A DNA stretch of 64,000 bases from Dactylellina haptotyla (taxonomy: Eukaryota; Ascomycota; Orbiliomycetes; Orbiliales; Orbiliaceae): assembly GCA_031310005.1 (NCBI GenBank), contig CM062386.1:62001-126000 (forward strand). The letters run 5' to 3'. Below the pieces are notes generated by a model. That model saw only the letters and a program-made list of their open reading frames with translations, ran no database searches and had not been told where the DNA came from. A program made the position numbers and the translations under genes. This document shows positions 10,442 through 22,085 of the stretch, piece after piece (the first letter of the stretch is position 1; each line of letters opens with the position of its first letter).

Positions 10442-12275
10442 CTACAACCCTATATCTTCAAAGGAACCCAGGCTAGGGTCCACATTGTTGCTGGTCTTCC
10501 AGAATGCCGTTGGTCCGGCAGGCCCGTGTGGGTCAAAATCCCTGGTTAAAGTTTGAAGAACTTCCGTCAGCTTTTGTGAATTTATAGAAAATTATAGGCT
10601 TAAGCAATGAGGTGGGAATAGAAATACTTATCGAACCACGTCCCAAGGACGCCTCTTCCCGAGCAGAGGCCGCCAACCTGAATCCCCTCACTCCTCCATC
10701 TCTCCTCACTATCCACGATGAAATAAGCCCAAAGCTCTTGCAATGTGACACGGCATAATGAAAATTCAATAGGTTCTTTACCCTTGGAATATTGAAAAAC
10801 TTGTCCACCTGACGTTTCCATCCTTCGTAAGTCGCACTGAGCCTACGTAGCGAAAATCGTCAGGGACATCGTGAGCCAAGAAATCGGAATTACCGATAAG
10901 CCCTAAATTTATTGATAATAACTCACCAGTGAGCTGAGAATTTGCATTGGGGTCCCAGAACGCGTGTATTAGACGGGCCACACCTTTGAAATGGACAACT
11001 GGCAAATCTTGGCCGTCTTCAGGTCCGGGTGCTTCGATTGCTGTTACTTTTATACCAAGTTTAATAAAGCGTATAGCTTCTCTTGTATCAATGGGCGGGC
11101 GAGGTTCTCCATTAGCAGGAGGGCTAGACCCAAAATTGAAAGCGTAAAAATCGTGGTAGTCTAGAACGATATGTCAGATTTGCATCCAAATACTCGAGCC
11201 CTATCGCGAAGAGATTACCTAGGAAGCAGACTACCTATGAGTAAGTTAGACTATGTCATGCCACAAATATATGAGACGAATATCTACGTACTCGTAACCA
11301 CGTCCCTGTCACCCCGTAAGGGTCTCTTGCTTCGAGCGGTGGATCAACCTGGTCGAACAGAGTGGGATCTTTGTGCGGACCAGAATAAGGCATGGCGCCC
11401 CTAAATTTGACAGCCCAGATAGCACCGAAAGATACATCGGCCTCCTCGACTAGAACATTCATATTGTACGCCAGAACAATCATGATAGCTTCCATCTTCT
11501 CCCAATCAACTCGATCGGATCCATCGGCTCTAAAAGGTCCCCACAGAGTGCTGGTGTCGTAATTGCGTAAATCGTACACCCGTGAACGCGCCCAAGGATG
11601 CGTCGGCTTGCCCTTCTTCCCGCGCGGATCGACAGGAACTCCATAAAAACAGTGAAGCTGAGCGGAAAGTTGTCTTTCGAGCTCCGTCTCCGCCGGAATA
11701 TGTGTGACGTCGCCCGCAGTCTCAAAGAGAGAAGAGCGGCACAAGAGGGTATCTATATTCAGCTTATCCCCTTCGAAAAAATCTGTGAGAAAGGCTAAAT
11801 TTTTCGAATCGTCGGGATCTTTGACTTGAAGCAATGCCGCAATAACCGCAACGACTTTCTGATAATCACTAAGCTAAGAAACCTGTCAGCTTGCGGTTCT
11901 AACCTCGTAGAAGGGCGGAATTCGGACAGCTTACTTTTGCAGAAGGGTCGCCGGAATCGAGAACTTTTTCCAACCAAACTGCACTTTGCAGGCGAGCTTC
12001 CCAGGTTGATCCAAGTGCTATTGTTGCTTTATCGGTTGGTTCATCCTACAACAAAACTTGTTCAGTTGTTTCCTATGTAGGATATGTCACCCGCTGCCAA
12101 AACTCACCCAACTCTGAAGGAAATGCTCCTTGAATAGTAGCTCATTGCCAGTTATATACTTGTCGAGAAACGTGCAGGTGAGTCGCAGAGGCGCCAGGTC
12201 GCTCGGTCGCACGTTGCTTAACACTTGGTGGAGTAGCTCATGCGGAAGGTCGAGTAGAACGCCAGCCGGCGACAT
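10442..12275 (-). CDS. F-box protein with a 16-nt internal microexon
   Basis: Seven exons: 12275-12108, 12045-11935, 11873-11292, 11234-11219, 11160-10782, 10708-10628, 10541-10442 (478 residues). The N-terminus is an F-box (LDLPHELLHQVLSNVRPSDL), the Skp1-binding module of SCF ubiquitin ligases. The rest is the C-terminal domain common in Pezizomycotina F-box proteins: GTWLRVVCFLDYHDFYAFNF, RWTSFSIFQGEERWRSEG, IQVGG, GRGVLGTWFDKDFDPHGPAG and PTAFWK. The fourth exon is only 16 nt and supplies VVCFL plus one base of the next Asp. Skipping it loses a core motif and shifts phase. All junctions are GT...AG. The 297-bp gap to the monooxygenase is likely 3' UTR and promoter. Target proteins are unknown. 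Confidence 0.85.
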
Positions 12276-13669
12276 ACTGATCGGATATCAACCAAAACGC
12301 AAGGCCCCTGATGTTGATGACAGCGCCGTCAAGCGTATGCACAACGGTAGCGATGAATTACAGCTGAATGTCGTGCTCCAAGCCCCTTATAACGGTTGCA
12401 AGACAAAGGCAACAGAAGAGGCCGTGGACGTGTTGCCGTACCATACGAGGATGGAAGGCGTATATATGCCGACGAGGCCCGCAACGCTGTCCGCTGCACT
12501 GCAGGCAATCATCGCGTTGCCCATCCGCTTATCAACGCAGACCCCGAATATTAAATCCGTTAACTCCGCTATAGCCAGCGCAAAGCCGCCGCGTCGGTGG
12601 CGAGAACAGCACGTAGACACGATGAGCTTCGCGCCGCGACATCTGTTAATGCTAACCGTCTCTAGCACTGGTTGACTGGATTCTAGCCCTGTGGACATTC
12701 GGTCATGCAGTTTTCAAACTTAGCCCTTAAGTGAAGACTGAGCTCACAGTCCCTACCACGGGCACCGATAGTCATATAATATTCTTGCGGCTTCATAGTC
12801 TGATAGAATATAATAATCATGGTACGGGCATTTCCGTCTTCGCTCTTCGGTTTCCTACTGCCTTTCTATACTTCCCAATCTTTTGCACGAGAGTATGTTT
12901 TGTGTTGCGAAACATTTAGTCAACTGGTGTCCGCCGTCTCGAGGCAGTCTTGCAGTCTCTAGGCCAAACCAAAACACTGCGCTTTTTTTTGCTGGTAACG
13001 AGATATGAAATGGTTGGGTCACCCTGCGTTGTTAGGTGTATTTGTTTGGTTTGGGACTGGGGGTTACCAGCCAACTCGACCATATCATGACGTCTACATC
13101 TCAAGTTCAACCAGAAGCTGAGTCTAAGAATTTCATAAATACCTTGAAAGGAGGCACAGGGTTCCACCACAGAGGACCCTGTCGCTTGAATCCAGACCAT
13201 AGATTAAACTTACCAGGATTCCTTCGCTAACCCGTCCTTATTTTCCGAACGCGGTCAGCTTGCCGATGGGAAAGCTACCATCCGTCGGGAAACATACCCG
13301 GTTTCTTGAGGATGATCAAATACTTCAGCAACATATCCAGAACGCTGTCAGCCTCATTGGCTCAATCGAAAAATTGAAGCTATCTCGCCTAAGTACCGGC
13401 AGTTTTGTCTGAATGCAATATCATTTCGTCATCAGGGAGGCATCGCCACTTTTGTCCCTTACAAAATAGGTAGGCATAGTAGCTTGACAGACTTTGGGAT
13501 TGATATAAATGGTTGGGGTTCGCGTTCGCTGAAACCATCCATAACTAAGTACCTATATTTTTCCGATTGAATAACAAACATCGTAATAAAGACAATTGTG
13601 CGCTACGCTCTTACTCTTCATCATCATAACACTCTCTAGTCACCGATTTACCGATCACACCTAACCAGA
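12276..13669. other. Intergenic, includes an unsupported frame pair
   Basis: Between 12290 and 12700 the DNA is more GC-rich and open on both strands (plus 12130-12675, minus 12387-12698). The minus frame has a hydrophobic centre but no recognisable domain or convincing start. I leave it unannotated. From 13500 onward it is promoter of the next gene. Confidence 0.45.
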
Positions 13670-14368
13670 ATGGGGCTATACGACAAAGAAGCGAACATTT
13701 CTAACGAGTCCATTTACTCCGTCGATTCAGACGTTCTAAATTCTGAAAGTGTCAAGGAGTTCCATGTCTATGGCAAGCACGTCGCTTTGTGCACTCAGAA
13801 CGCCAAGTACATACAAAATGCCGACAAATCTCCTGCTTATTATGCCGACTATCACTATTACCGTCCAAGTAATCTCAAAGAACGCTTTGTCTCTCTCTAC
13901 GCAGGGGACTCCTCCAACAGCAAGGTTCTGAGTCAAATCGGATCCAACTGGCGAATGACAAAATTCCGTTTCAACGATGCCAACGGCCACGAGCACACTC
14001 TGGAAAGAACTCATGATTCAAGATTAACAATTTCGAAGTATGAATGGGCTAGTCCTGATGGTCGGAAGCTTATCTGGAAGAATACCCGCCAACTTGATAT
14101 GGAAGACACGAAGCGAAGTAAGATCAGACGAAGCTTGAAGCTTGTTGACGAAAACAACGAAATCGTTGCAATGTTCGTGGGCACCAAGTTTGCAAAAAGG
14201 AAGCTAGGCAAATTCATCCTTGATACGAACTACACCAACTCTCCAGAATTCGAACAAGGGGTTTTAATAACTGGTCTTGCGATATTGGAAATTTACGCGA
14301 TTACTGGTCAAAATGCTGCCGCTGCTAGTTCCTCTTCCTCGAGCGCTGCAGCTGTCGCAACGGTTTAA
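13670..14368 (+). CDS. LURP-one/tubby C-terminal-like fold protein
   Basis: Single exon, 232 residues, starting at an ATG in good context (ccagaATGGGG). No signal peptide. The body alternates short beta-strand-like stretches of the kind seen in LURP-one-related/tubby-C-like proteins of fungi: NWRMTKFRFND, RLTISKYEWASPDGRKLIW, SLKLVDENNEIVAMFVG, then KRKLGKFILD and EQGVLITGLAILEIYAITG. The final helix-like hydrophobic stretch matches the buried helix of that fold. The C-terminus is an Ala/Ser run. Function in fungi is not established; membrane or phospholipid association is only a family-level guess. Confidence 0.6.
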   Translation: MGLYDKEANISNESIYSVDSDVLNSESVKEFHVYGKHVALCTQNAKYIQNADKSPAYYADYHYYRPSNLKERFVSLYAGDSSNSKVLSQIGSNWRMTKFRFNDANGHEHTLERTHDSRLTISKYEWASPDGRKLIWKNTRQLDMEDTKRSKIRRSLKLVDENNEIVAMFVGTKFAKRKLGKFILDTNYTNSPEFEQGVLITGLAILEIYAITGQNAAAASSSSSSAAAVATV

Positions 14369-14977
14369 ATCTTCAGAGCCATATTATTTCTATAGTCCGA
14401 GCTTCGGCTCGGGAATTTTTTTAAAGTTCAAAACTTACGTATGCACAGTCGATTTTGGATTCTTTAAACTTTTGGCGTCTGGATTTGTTTTTAGCATGCA
14501 TGCTCTGTGTATATTCAAAATATGCTCGAATACATTCTCAATTGATCTATTACTTTCTATTTCGAGATACTTGCTTTCCTTGTCATATAGAACTAGAAGT
14601 AGTCCTGCGAATGAGATCTGCAAATTGGGTGGGTGTTTAGTTTTATTATGACGTCTCGTATTGGCCCTGACGGCGATCTGATCCGCTCCGCAGGTTGCAA
14701 TATTTTGTGAAGGAATCTGTTGTGTTGGGTCCACAGTTTCGGCTGCTGCCTGGCATCTGAGCTGGCGATGCTATTTCGTCGGCCAACTCCGCTCCGATCC
14801 TCGCTCGAAATCCTATAACCTACAAAGCTTAAAAGGCCGGATCGAATATCTTAAGAACATGTCTAAAGCCGATTGAACATTTGCTAATTACGCGCCTACA
14901 CACATTGCCTATTTAAATATTTATCCTCCGTCCTCGGATCCGATCCAATAGCTCTCTAGAAATCTATAGTCTGCAAC
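14369..14977. other. Intergenic spacer
   Basis: 3' UTR of the upstream gene and promoter of the deaminase. A possible hairpin (GAGCTTCGGCTC) lies near 14400. Frames on both strands here are short and unsupported. Confidence 0.5.
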
Positions 14978-16018
14978 ATGCAAAAAGGTACATTCTGCAA
15001 CCTGTATGATACTCTTTGCGACTCTCCGTCTATTTCAGTGGCGAGAGTCGACATCCGGAACCTCCAAGTGCTAACCAGTCTTGAATAGTCCTCAGCTATG
15101 TAACAGGGCTTTTAGCTATTCAATCCAATCGAACCACCAACCCTACCCTCACGGAACTCGATTGGAAATATATGCGCGCATCAATTGCAGCTCTCCCAAG
15201 TCCATGTTACTACCAGGCCTTCGGATCCGTCATTGTTAACGCAACTAGTAAAGAGTTGCTGTGCACTGGATATAACAAAATTGAAGCGACGAGTGGTACA
15301 GATGTCCGTTCGCGTAAACCCCGACGCGACAATCAAAATATATATCCTATATTTCCTTCACTGACATGGGATTGTAACATTCTAGATCCTACAGAGCATG
15401 GCGAAGTTGACGCAATCCGTAATTGCGTATCAAAGTTCAAGAAAGCTGGAATGAGCAGCCAGGAGATAGGCGAAGTATGGAAGGATGCTTGGATCTACAC
15501 CACAGCTGAACCGTAAGTCAATATTGCGGGTTTGCAAAAGCAACTGAGAAGCGTTCGAAATTTAATGATTAACAATGACTAGATGCCCGATGTGCGCTAC
15601 TACTATCCTCCATTGTATGTACCATAGACCAACGATGGGCTTCTATTTAATCCTTCTCATAGAAAACTACTGACGTATCTCACAGCGGGCTTCCAAAGGG
15701 TGATATTTGCCACCTCAGGCTCTGGCCTTTATAATGTGGGAAATTCGTTTTTATATGTCCCCGAAACTATTAAACTACGATTGCTAACCCAAGAACAATT
15801 AGATGGGCTGGACTGAGTACTTAGTTAGTGTGAGTATGGAATCGATGGCCAACAAAGCGGCAGCACAACCTGGGTTCGGAGGTGGTAGACCTATCACCAT
15901 TGTGGTCCCTGAAATCGCAGCCAATGAGACCGACCAATTATTCAATTGGCAGTTTCGACTTGATACTGAATGCCCACTTGGTTGTCACCGTGCCGGACCT
16001 AGATGTGTAGAGAATTAA
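14978..16018 (+). CDS. Zinc-dependent nucleoside/nucleobase deaminase (CMP/dCMP deaminase superfamily)
   Basis: Model of five exons (14978-14987, 15116-15512, 15583-15614, 15686-15735, 15803-16018), 234 residues. The zinc site is clear: HGEVDAIRN supplies the His ligand and the proton-shuttling Glu, and TTAEPCPMC supplies the two Cys ligands. This is the arrangement of guanine/cytosine/tRNA-adenosine deaminases. The N-terminal LDWKYMRASIAAL plus FGSVIVN matches the usual first helix and strand. The C-terminal region MGWTEYLVSVSMESMANKAA and the Cys-bearing tail resemble fungal nucleoside deaminases. The first exon is only ten bases (Met-Gln-Lys); in-frame ATG 15172 is an alternative start, but it would discard part of the conserved N-terminal helix. 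The exact substrate cannot be read from sequence. Confidence 0.75.
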
Positions 16019-16959
16019 GCCTGTACTTAGTAATATGCGACCGTACGGCAACACGATTTCTGAAAGATAGGAAAATGAAATATATGAGGTCCAAGGATGT
16101 AATTAAGTAGAAAGCGGGAATAAAACCTCACCAGAGGTTCTCTAATATGATATAAACAAGGTAATCTCTCAGAGTTAGCAAACCAGAGTTGAAATATTTA
16201 TAGAAAGATGGGACAGTGTATTAAATATGTTAAGAGCTTTCGCTAGGTTCTATGGCTTCAAGCATCGATGAAAATTGTGACGATGCAAAGCACAAGCATG
16301 AGTCCTCCATCTTGAACTGATCTAGAGTTTTGCCAGGGAGGTTGACCCTGAGGCTCATTTTTAGATGACGCCAAGAGGATGGAACAAAGAAGCCTTTGGA
16401 CACCCAATCCCGTTCTGCCTCCCAGGGGCTTTATCGCCAAAAGTGCAGAGATCTTCGTCTCTTTGACCAATCACAGATTTTGGGTTTGGGCGGTCCTGGG
16501 CACGGATTCTCCACCAAAGTCGCCGGTGTTTCCAAACCAGCCTGCACCCCTGCCAACACGCCCCAAACAAGCATCGTTGCTTTGGCTTGAGATCCATCTC
16601 TCCTAAATGGTGCCGCCAAACAGAAGCTATCCAAGCGAGATTGCAATGACAACATGCTTTGAACGCCTGAAGTGCCCAGCTGTGGGTCACGGCAGAGAGG
16701 CTTTTTTTTTTGTATTTGTATTCGCGAAAGGGATAGTGCGTCTTTGGAGGATAAGGCCTTTAAAAGTTATTCCGTTTCCGTTGGCCTTGAATTCTCCATC
16801 CTCCCTTATCCAACAGCAGAAAAAGGATATACACAAGATCTATCGTTGTTGGAGCGAGGACTGAATAATCGGTTCGGACGATTCCGCCGCCAAAAATCCG
16901 ACCAAAGCTCGCGATATTTTTCTAGTGGCTAACGGCACCCTGTAGCCGAAAGATCGAAA
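16019..16959. other. Intergenic with a GC-rich patch
   Basis: 16300-16700 is GC-richer and open in several frames on both strands, the pattern expected from base composition rather than coding. The remainder is promoter of the following membrane-protein gene. No gene supported. Confidence 0.5.
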
Positions 16960-18118
16960 ATGGCGGGGCACTTACTTTTGCTGTTGACATTCTTCGCCGC
17001 CCACCTGGTATCAGCGTCCCTCGGGATACACAGGCGGGTCCCCGATCCATCGCCCACAGAAACCTACACGTATAAGACGGATACAGTGATAAAGCCAACG
17101 GCAAATGCAAGATTCCAGGTTGGAATACCCATAGATGTTGTCTGGTATATTCTACAGACACCCTACAATACCAACGGAGCGGAATCTTTCAACATCACGA
17201 TTGCTCTTGGTGGAGAAGTCGCTATGGAGCTGAGCAATTCAGGTTGGTTGTTACCCTTCTGAGATATCACCATCTCAATAATATATTGCAATATCACCTA
17301 TGTAGGATATTAACATGCACTTCCATATAGTCTCATTCCCAGGATATGGGGAACAAGATACTACTTTCACCCCTGACGAGACTTGGCCGGAGTCAAACAA
17401 ATATCAAATTTTTATATTTATGGATTTTGGTACAAAAACCCTCACATCTCCTAACTTTGGTATTTGGGGAGGCGGGCAAACACCGACTCCTACGTCTATT
17501 GAATCGGAGGCATCGTCAACATCGGTATCAAAGGCATCAAAAACCATACCACCGAGCACTACAACACCGGCAGATGCATCTACCACATCGGATATATATA
17601 AAGCATCGACCGCTAGTGCGTCGACATCTACAAGCCCCACCGCTGTAGCCACTGCTGGTGTTTCTCCTACTGTTCTTGGTGGAGCAATCGGTGGGGCTAT
17701 TCTTGGTACTCTGGCAATCGTTGGTATTCTTTGGTTCATGCGTAAACGAATGGCAGAGTCCCGCGCAAATCATGGTATAACGAATCCAAATGCTAATGGC
17801 AACTACCCCCCTCCGAGCTACCCAAGTCAAACTGGTAATGGAGGCCAAGCATGGACATATCAACAAATGAACGCCCATAGCACTGCCAGTATCAATAATG
17901 ACTACAAAGGGTTTGCTCCTATGAATGCGGGTGTGACTGAAATGCCCACTCAAATTCACCAAGAGCCCGTAGAGCTGTATGCTATGAAAGAAAGAGTCGA
18001 GATGCCTGGGGATTCAAGTTGGAATATCCCTCCACCACCTGCTCCATCACAGCAGCCGTACCAACAAAAAGCACATCCGCAGCGCTATGTTTACGGGCCT
18101 GACAGCTACAATCAATAA
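16960..18118 (+). CDS. Single-pass membrane protein with Ser/Thr-rich stalk
   Basis: Two exons (16960-17242, 17343-18118), 352 residues. Residues 1-19 are a signal peptide. A small extracellular domain of about 130 residues follows, with one N-glycosylation site (NIT) but no cysteine framework of the WSC type. Next is a Ser/Thr/Ala-rich, presumably O-mannosylated stalk, then a membrane segment (GGAIGGAILGTLAIVGILWF) with a stop-transfer MRKR. The Pro/Gln/Asn-rich cytosolic tail has PPPSYP and PPPPAPSQQP. The architecture matches fungal wall-stress sensor-like or Mid2-like proteins, though the ectodomain is not one I recognise. The acceptor at 17341-17342 was chosen because it alone keeps phase with the exon-1 donor, joining SNSG to YGEQ. 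Function is inferred from architecture only. Confidence 0.7.
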
Positions 18119-19655
18119 AAATTACGATTTTCTCGGAAGGGTTCATTTTATATTCCCCATTTCTTTTTCGTTTTTGGTGCTGCGCCGGCGCTGTTTATGA
18201 TAAGACACCATTGCGGATAAACGAGGTCGGAATGGCGCATCTTCAATCTGTTTTGGAGATCATTTATTTCCTGGCCTCTTGCCCCTAATTAGGCCTGTAT
18301 AGACCTAAAGGAGTTGTCTTTAGTCTTCATTTCCTCTTGTAACATATTTTCAATATGCCTTGACGTTTCGACTCTCACAGCTTTCTCAAGATTTTTAGAG
18401 TAACGAGCTATGTAACTATGCTGTTTTATGTATATATTATCTACTTTGGCGTTTCATGGGTTTTATAAATGCTGCAACAATAGGAAGTGATAACATTCCT
18501 ACGATTTTTGATAAATTTAGTTTCCGTAGGGCGATGTAGTACAGATCGTTTTAAGTTGGGAGTTAGAGGCAAGACTCCAGAGGCTGATAGCTCGGGGTCT
18601 TACTGATATACGAATTTAATCCGCATTACACATCGAGAAAATCTTGAATAGCTGTTCTTCCGTGGAGGTATGGGTCCTTTTTGCCTCTTTGACGTTTGGC
18701 AATTAAAATATGCAGGTAACGATGTATACATATCCATGTGTGGGGTGTCGAATAGACCCCCCATCGGCCATTTAACTACAGTCTCGAACCCAAACCAAAT
18801 ATAAAAGTTTAAACCGTTCCTTCCATAATTTTGTTCAACCTCAATCCAAATATTACATTATTGATTAACCCACAACTTTTTAATAGACCTCCAGATTGGA
18901 ACCTCGTGACTAATTAAGTGTCCCTAGATCTATGGATCCTTTAGATTTGATAAATCTAGAGCAATAGCTCAACACATTGGGCAATGTAGCTTTGCGGCAC
19001 TGATATATAGATCTAGTTATAGAATGCATAAAGGTTTTGGCAGCAAATTTATGTAAAGCATACTATTATAAACCGGTATGATAAGTATCATATTCTTTGA
19101 CTAACTATTGTATCTCGGAGATCCGGAGCTAGGGATACACAGACCTGTATTTAACCCGTCGGTTCTTGGAGTTAAGAGACCAACCAACCGGGTTTCTATG
19201 TTACCAAAGGAAATATATATGCCGCATATCTTCGGCCACCACTTCATTCGAATAGGGTTCCCTTAACTGCAAGCAGGTTGCCATATCACCATGGAACCAA
19301 TATGAGAGAGTTGGAGACGTCGACGACATGGAGACCGATATAAATGTATGTTTACACTGGAATTTGTATCTAGATCTCCAAACCTTCCGATTGTATAACC
19401 ATCAATCATCCAAATATTGAGTCAATGGCTGCAAATACCATTACACGGGATAATCATAGATAGACCGCCAATCTCACCAATTTCTATATTCGTTTCGCAC
19501 TTTTAGCACCACAATAAGATCTTTCTATTCCTAGGTCTCGAGCTACCAATACACACTCACGTAGTCAACCAAATCGGTTATAAGCAGAACGCTACATAAA
19601 AACCGTTGTTTGGATATCCTTTGACAGCTCTTACACTAGTACCTCATCACCTTCA
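18119..19655. other. Intergenic, 1.5 kb
   Basis: AT-rich, no frame longer than about 60 codons, no repeats with recognisable ends. The last 100 bases include TATAAG at 19579-19584, a likely core promoter element of the GH79 gene. Confidence 0.6.
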
Positions 19656-21437
19656 ATGGGGGTGCTTAGTTTAACGCTCCTAAAGCTCCATATATACGTC
19701 CTCTTCGAATTTTTGACGACGGTGGCATATGGGCTGGAGCCAATCATAAATGTGGAGATCCCGGCAACAGCTAGTCTGAGAAGCAGTCTACTAGCACGTC
19801 CGCTAGATAGGAACTTGGTATCATGGTCAATACAAGGCCGTGATTTTCCAGCATTTGCCCAAACTGACCTGCTAAAGAATTTTTTTAACGTGTTGTCTGC
19901 GAAGGTCGGAACTGGACAAATCTTGAGGCTTGGAGGAGCTGAATCAGATAAAACGACATATAGCCAATATACCAATATTACTGCAAAACAGTTCCAGTCG
20001 GGCTATTATGGTCCAGACTGGCGTAATGTTACGCTAGGCCCGAATTATTTCAAATCTTTCAAAGGTCGATACGCTGCTGGAACCAAGTTTATTTGGTGCC
20101 TGAATCTCCGAGATACGACCAACCAATTTGAAGCTGCGATCTCGACAGCAGGTGCCGTCCTGGAACACCTAGGAGACGAACTCGAATATTTTGAAATAGG
20201 GAATGAAGTCGACTTCTATCGGACTAAAGGCTACCGCGACACTGATTGGAGCGCAGAAAAAATGTTCCCTCAGTGGACTTATATCGCTGATAAGGTTCAA
20301 GAAATCAATCCAAGCAAGAACATTCAATTCACTGCCGGGGGGTTTGCAAATGCAGCCATCGACGTTTCTATGGATTTTGACGTGCCCGGAGTCATCAAAG
20401 CTGGATTCAAGGGTGCTAGAATCCCCTGGTATAACATGCACTTGTATCCTCAATCCGGATGCGGTGGCAGACCTGTTAGCATGGCTAATCTGCTTAATCA
20501 TGACACCCTATTCTCCAATGTTACGAGTTATATCCCACAGGTGTTAGCCGCTGAGGCAGTCGGAGCCCAATTTGCCATTGGAGAGAGCAATAGCGTATCG
20601 TGCTCCGGGCGTCCCGGGGTTTCCGATACCTTCGCTGCCGCACTTTGGATGGTGGATTATGCCCTTTTAAGCGCTTCGATCGGAATACGTAGAGTATTCT
20701 TCCATACGACCACCAAAGCACCATATAGCGCCATTATCCCAAAAAATTACCGAAAAGACACCAGTAAATACTCCGCAGGGTTTCTTCCTCTGGCATACGG
20801 TGCCTACTTTGTTTCAGAAATTATTTCCTCCAACGACAATCTACTCGTGCAGCCGATTGACGGTAGTAGTGGCACTGATTACAGCTCTTATTCTCTCTGG
20901 GATGAAAGCAATAATCTTCGTAAAATTGTATTCATAAACCTTGAAATATATAATTCTACGACCGGTGCCACAAGTATAGCAACGGATAATTCACCAGTAT
21001 ACGTGTCGAATTCTCCAAGAGGCTCAACGCGGGTGAACATATCTACCCCTTGGGCAGCAGGGGAGCAGCTCTCGCTTATAAGGCTGCAGGCCCCTGGTTC
21101 GAACTCAAAGTCTATGGTTAATGTCTCGGATTTCACATTCTCAAATACGAATGGGCTTCCAAATCAAAACGTTCTTAACGAAATTATCAGAGTTCAGGAT
21201 AGCGGACTAGTGGTCTTCGACATATTAGCGTCCGAGGCCGTTTTAGTTCAGCACTATCGCGAGGCTTCACAAAACCCTCATCCAACAAGTACCATTCCAC
21301 CGTTCTCGACGTCAACAGATGATGAGGTGGCACCTGCAACTAGCACAAAGGGTCCCGCTAGCAATGGCCTAAGATTAGTCTATAGTCATCTCATGGTAAT
21401 ATATATTCTTTTATTTTGGAGCTACCTCTTACTTTGA
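19656..21437 (+). CDS. GPI-anchored GH79 beta-glucuronidase-like glycoside hydrolase
   Basis: Intronless, 593 residues, complete. A signal peptide covers about residues 1-25 (FEFLTTVAYG). The (beta/alpha)8 region includes ILRLGGAESDKTTY, EIGNEVDFY (candidate acid/base Glu184 in the NE pair) and FAIGESNSVSCSGRPGVSD (candidate nucleophile Glu310). This order and spacing are typical of fungal GH79 enzymes acting on glucuronic acid or 4-O-methyl-glucuronic acid, for example on arabinogalactan proteins. A C-terminal beta-domain follows, then a Ser/Thr-rich linker and a hydrophobic end (LMVIYILLFWSYLLL) preceded by small residues, the pattern of a GPI-anchor signal. The enzyme is therefore probably held at the cell surface or wall. 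Substrate is inferred from family. Confidence 0.85.
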   Translation: MGVLSLTLLKLHIYVLFEFLTTVAYGLEPIINVEIPATASLRSSLLARPLDRNLVSWSIQGRDFPAFAQTDLLKNFFNVLSAKVGTGQILRLGGAESDKTTYSQYTNITAKQFQSGYYGPDWRNVTLGPNYFKSFKGRYAAGTKFIWCLNLRDTTNQFEAAISTAGAVLEHLGDELEYFEIGNEVDFYRTKGYRDTDWSAEKMFPQWTYIADKVQEINPSKNIQFTAGGFANAAIDVSMDFDVPGVIKAGFKGARIPWYNMHLYPQSGCGGRPVSMANLLNHDTLFSNVTSYIPQVLAAEAVGAQFAIGESNSVSCSGRPGVSDTFAAALWMVDYALLSASIGIRRVFFHTTTKAPYSAIIPKNYRKDTSKYSAGFLPLAYGAYFVSEIISSNDNLLVQPIDGSSGTDYSSYSLWDESNNLRKIVFINLEIYNSTTGATSIATDNSPVYVSNSPRGSTRVNISTPWAAGEQLSLIRLQAPGSNSKSMVNVSDFTFSNTNGLPNQNVLNEIIRVQDSGLVVFDILASEAVLVQHYREASQNPHPTSTIPPFSTSTDDEVAPATSTKGPASNGLRLVYSHLMVIYILLFWSYLLL

Positions 21438-22085
21438 AACAGTGGCATTATATATGGAAGTCATTATTAATTAACATATTGTTGTTTTGCTTTGAGGCGA
21501 TACTATTCTTCTTATACTACGAGAGTCGATTCTAGCTGGACAAGTCTAAATCTTTTGGGGTTCCTGGGCCCTACAATATAACTGCATCAGAAATTTTGTA
21601 ATATAATCATATTCATATTTGTATCTATCTACTACTTTTCAGCTTAGTTTCTGAGATCCCATCAAAAAAGCTCAGTGGTAGGCTTCTTTACTTTTAGTTG
21701 TATAACATATTATTACTGCAATTAAATTTCTATCCAAAACAGGTTACGCACTACTTAGAGACGTCTCATGCTTTATTTTAGCCCTGTTACTGGAAGCAGT
21801 TGTATAGTGTATGGTCCGGTTTGAAGCCATCGCATCACAAATTCTTTCTTCAGTTTTTCGTGAAATACGGGCTTCGTGTTTGCATTTGGACGGCTGCCGT
21901 TCCTGTGTTTCTAAACTGTTATAGTTCTCGCATCGCGCCGCAAACTTTCTACGAACGCTTCTTCGTGAAATACCGGTTTCCACCCAAGCTCTAACGACCG
22001 AGTTGGGACCGTAATAATGCTATGAGAGATTATTAGTTATACTACCACCCCTAAAGCTTGTAGCATTTCGAGGAGTTGTGTTAAC
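21438..22085. other. Convergent intergenic region
   Basis: Spacer between the GH79 gene and the oppositely oriented NAD-binding gene. AT-rich first half; open frames around 21744-21994 are short and lack features. Confidence 0.6.

Noticed and set aside
12130-12675. Plus-strand frame of 181 codons
   Set aside because: Overlaps the first exon of the F-box gene antisense and has no domain; its openness follows from GC content.
16361-16690. Minus frame of 109 codons, Trp/Cys-rich
   Set aside because: Several overlapping frames on both strands are equally open; nothing resembles a known protein.
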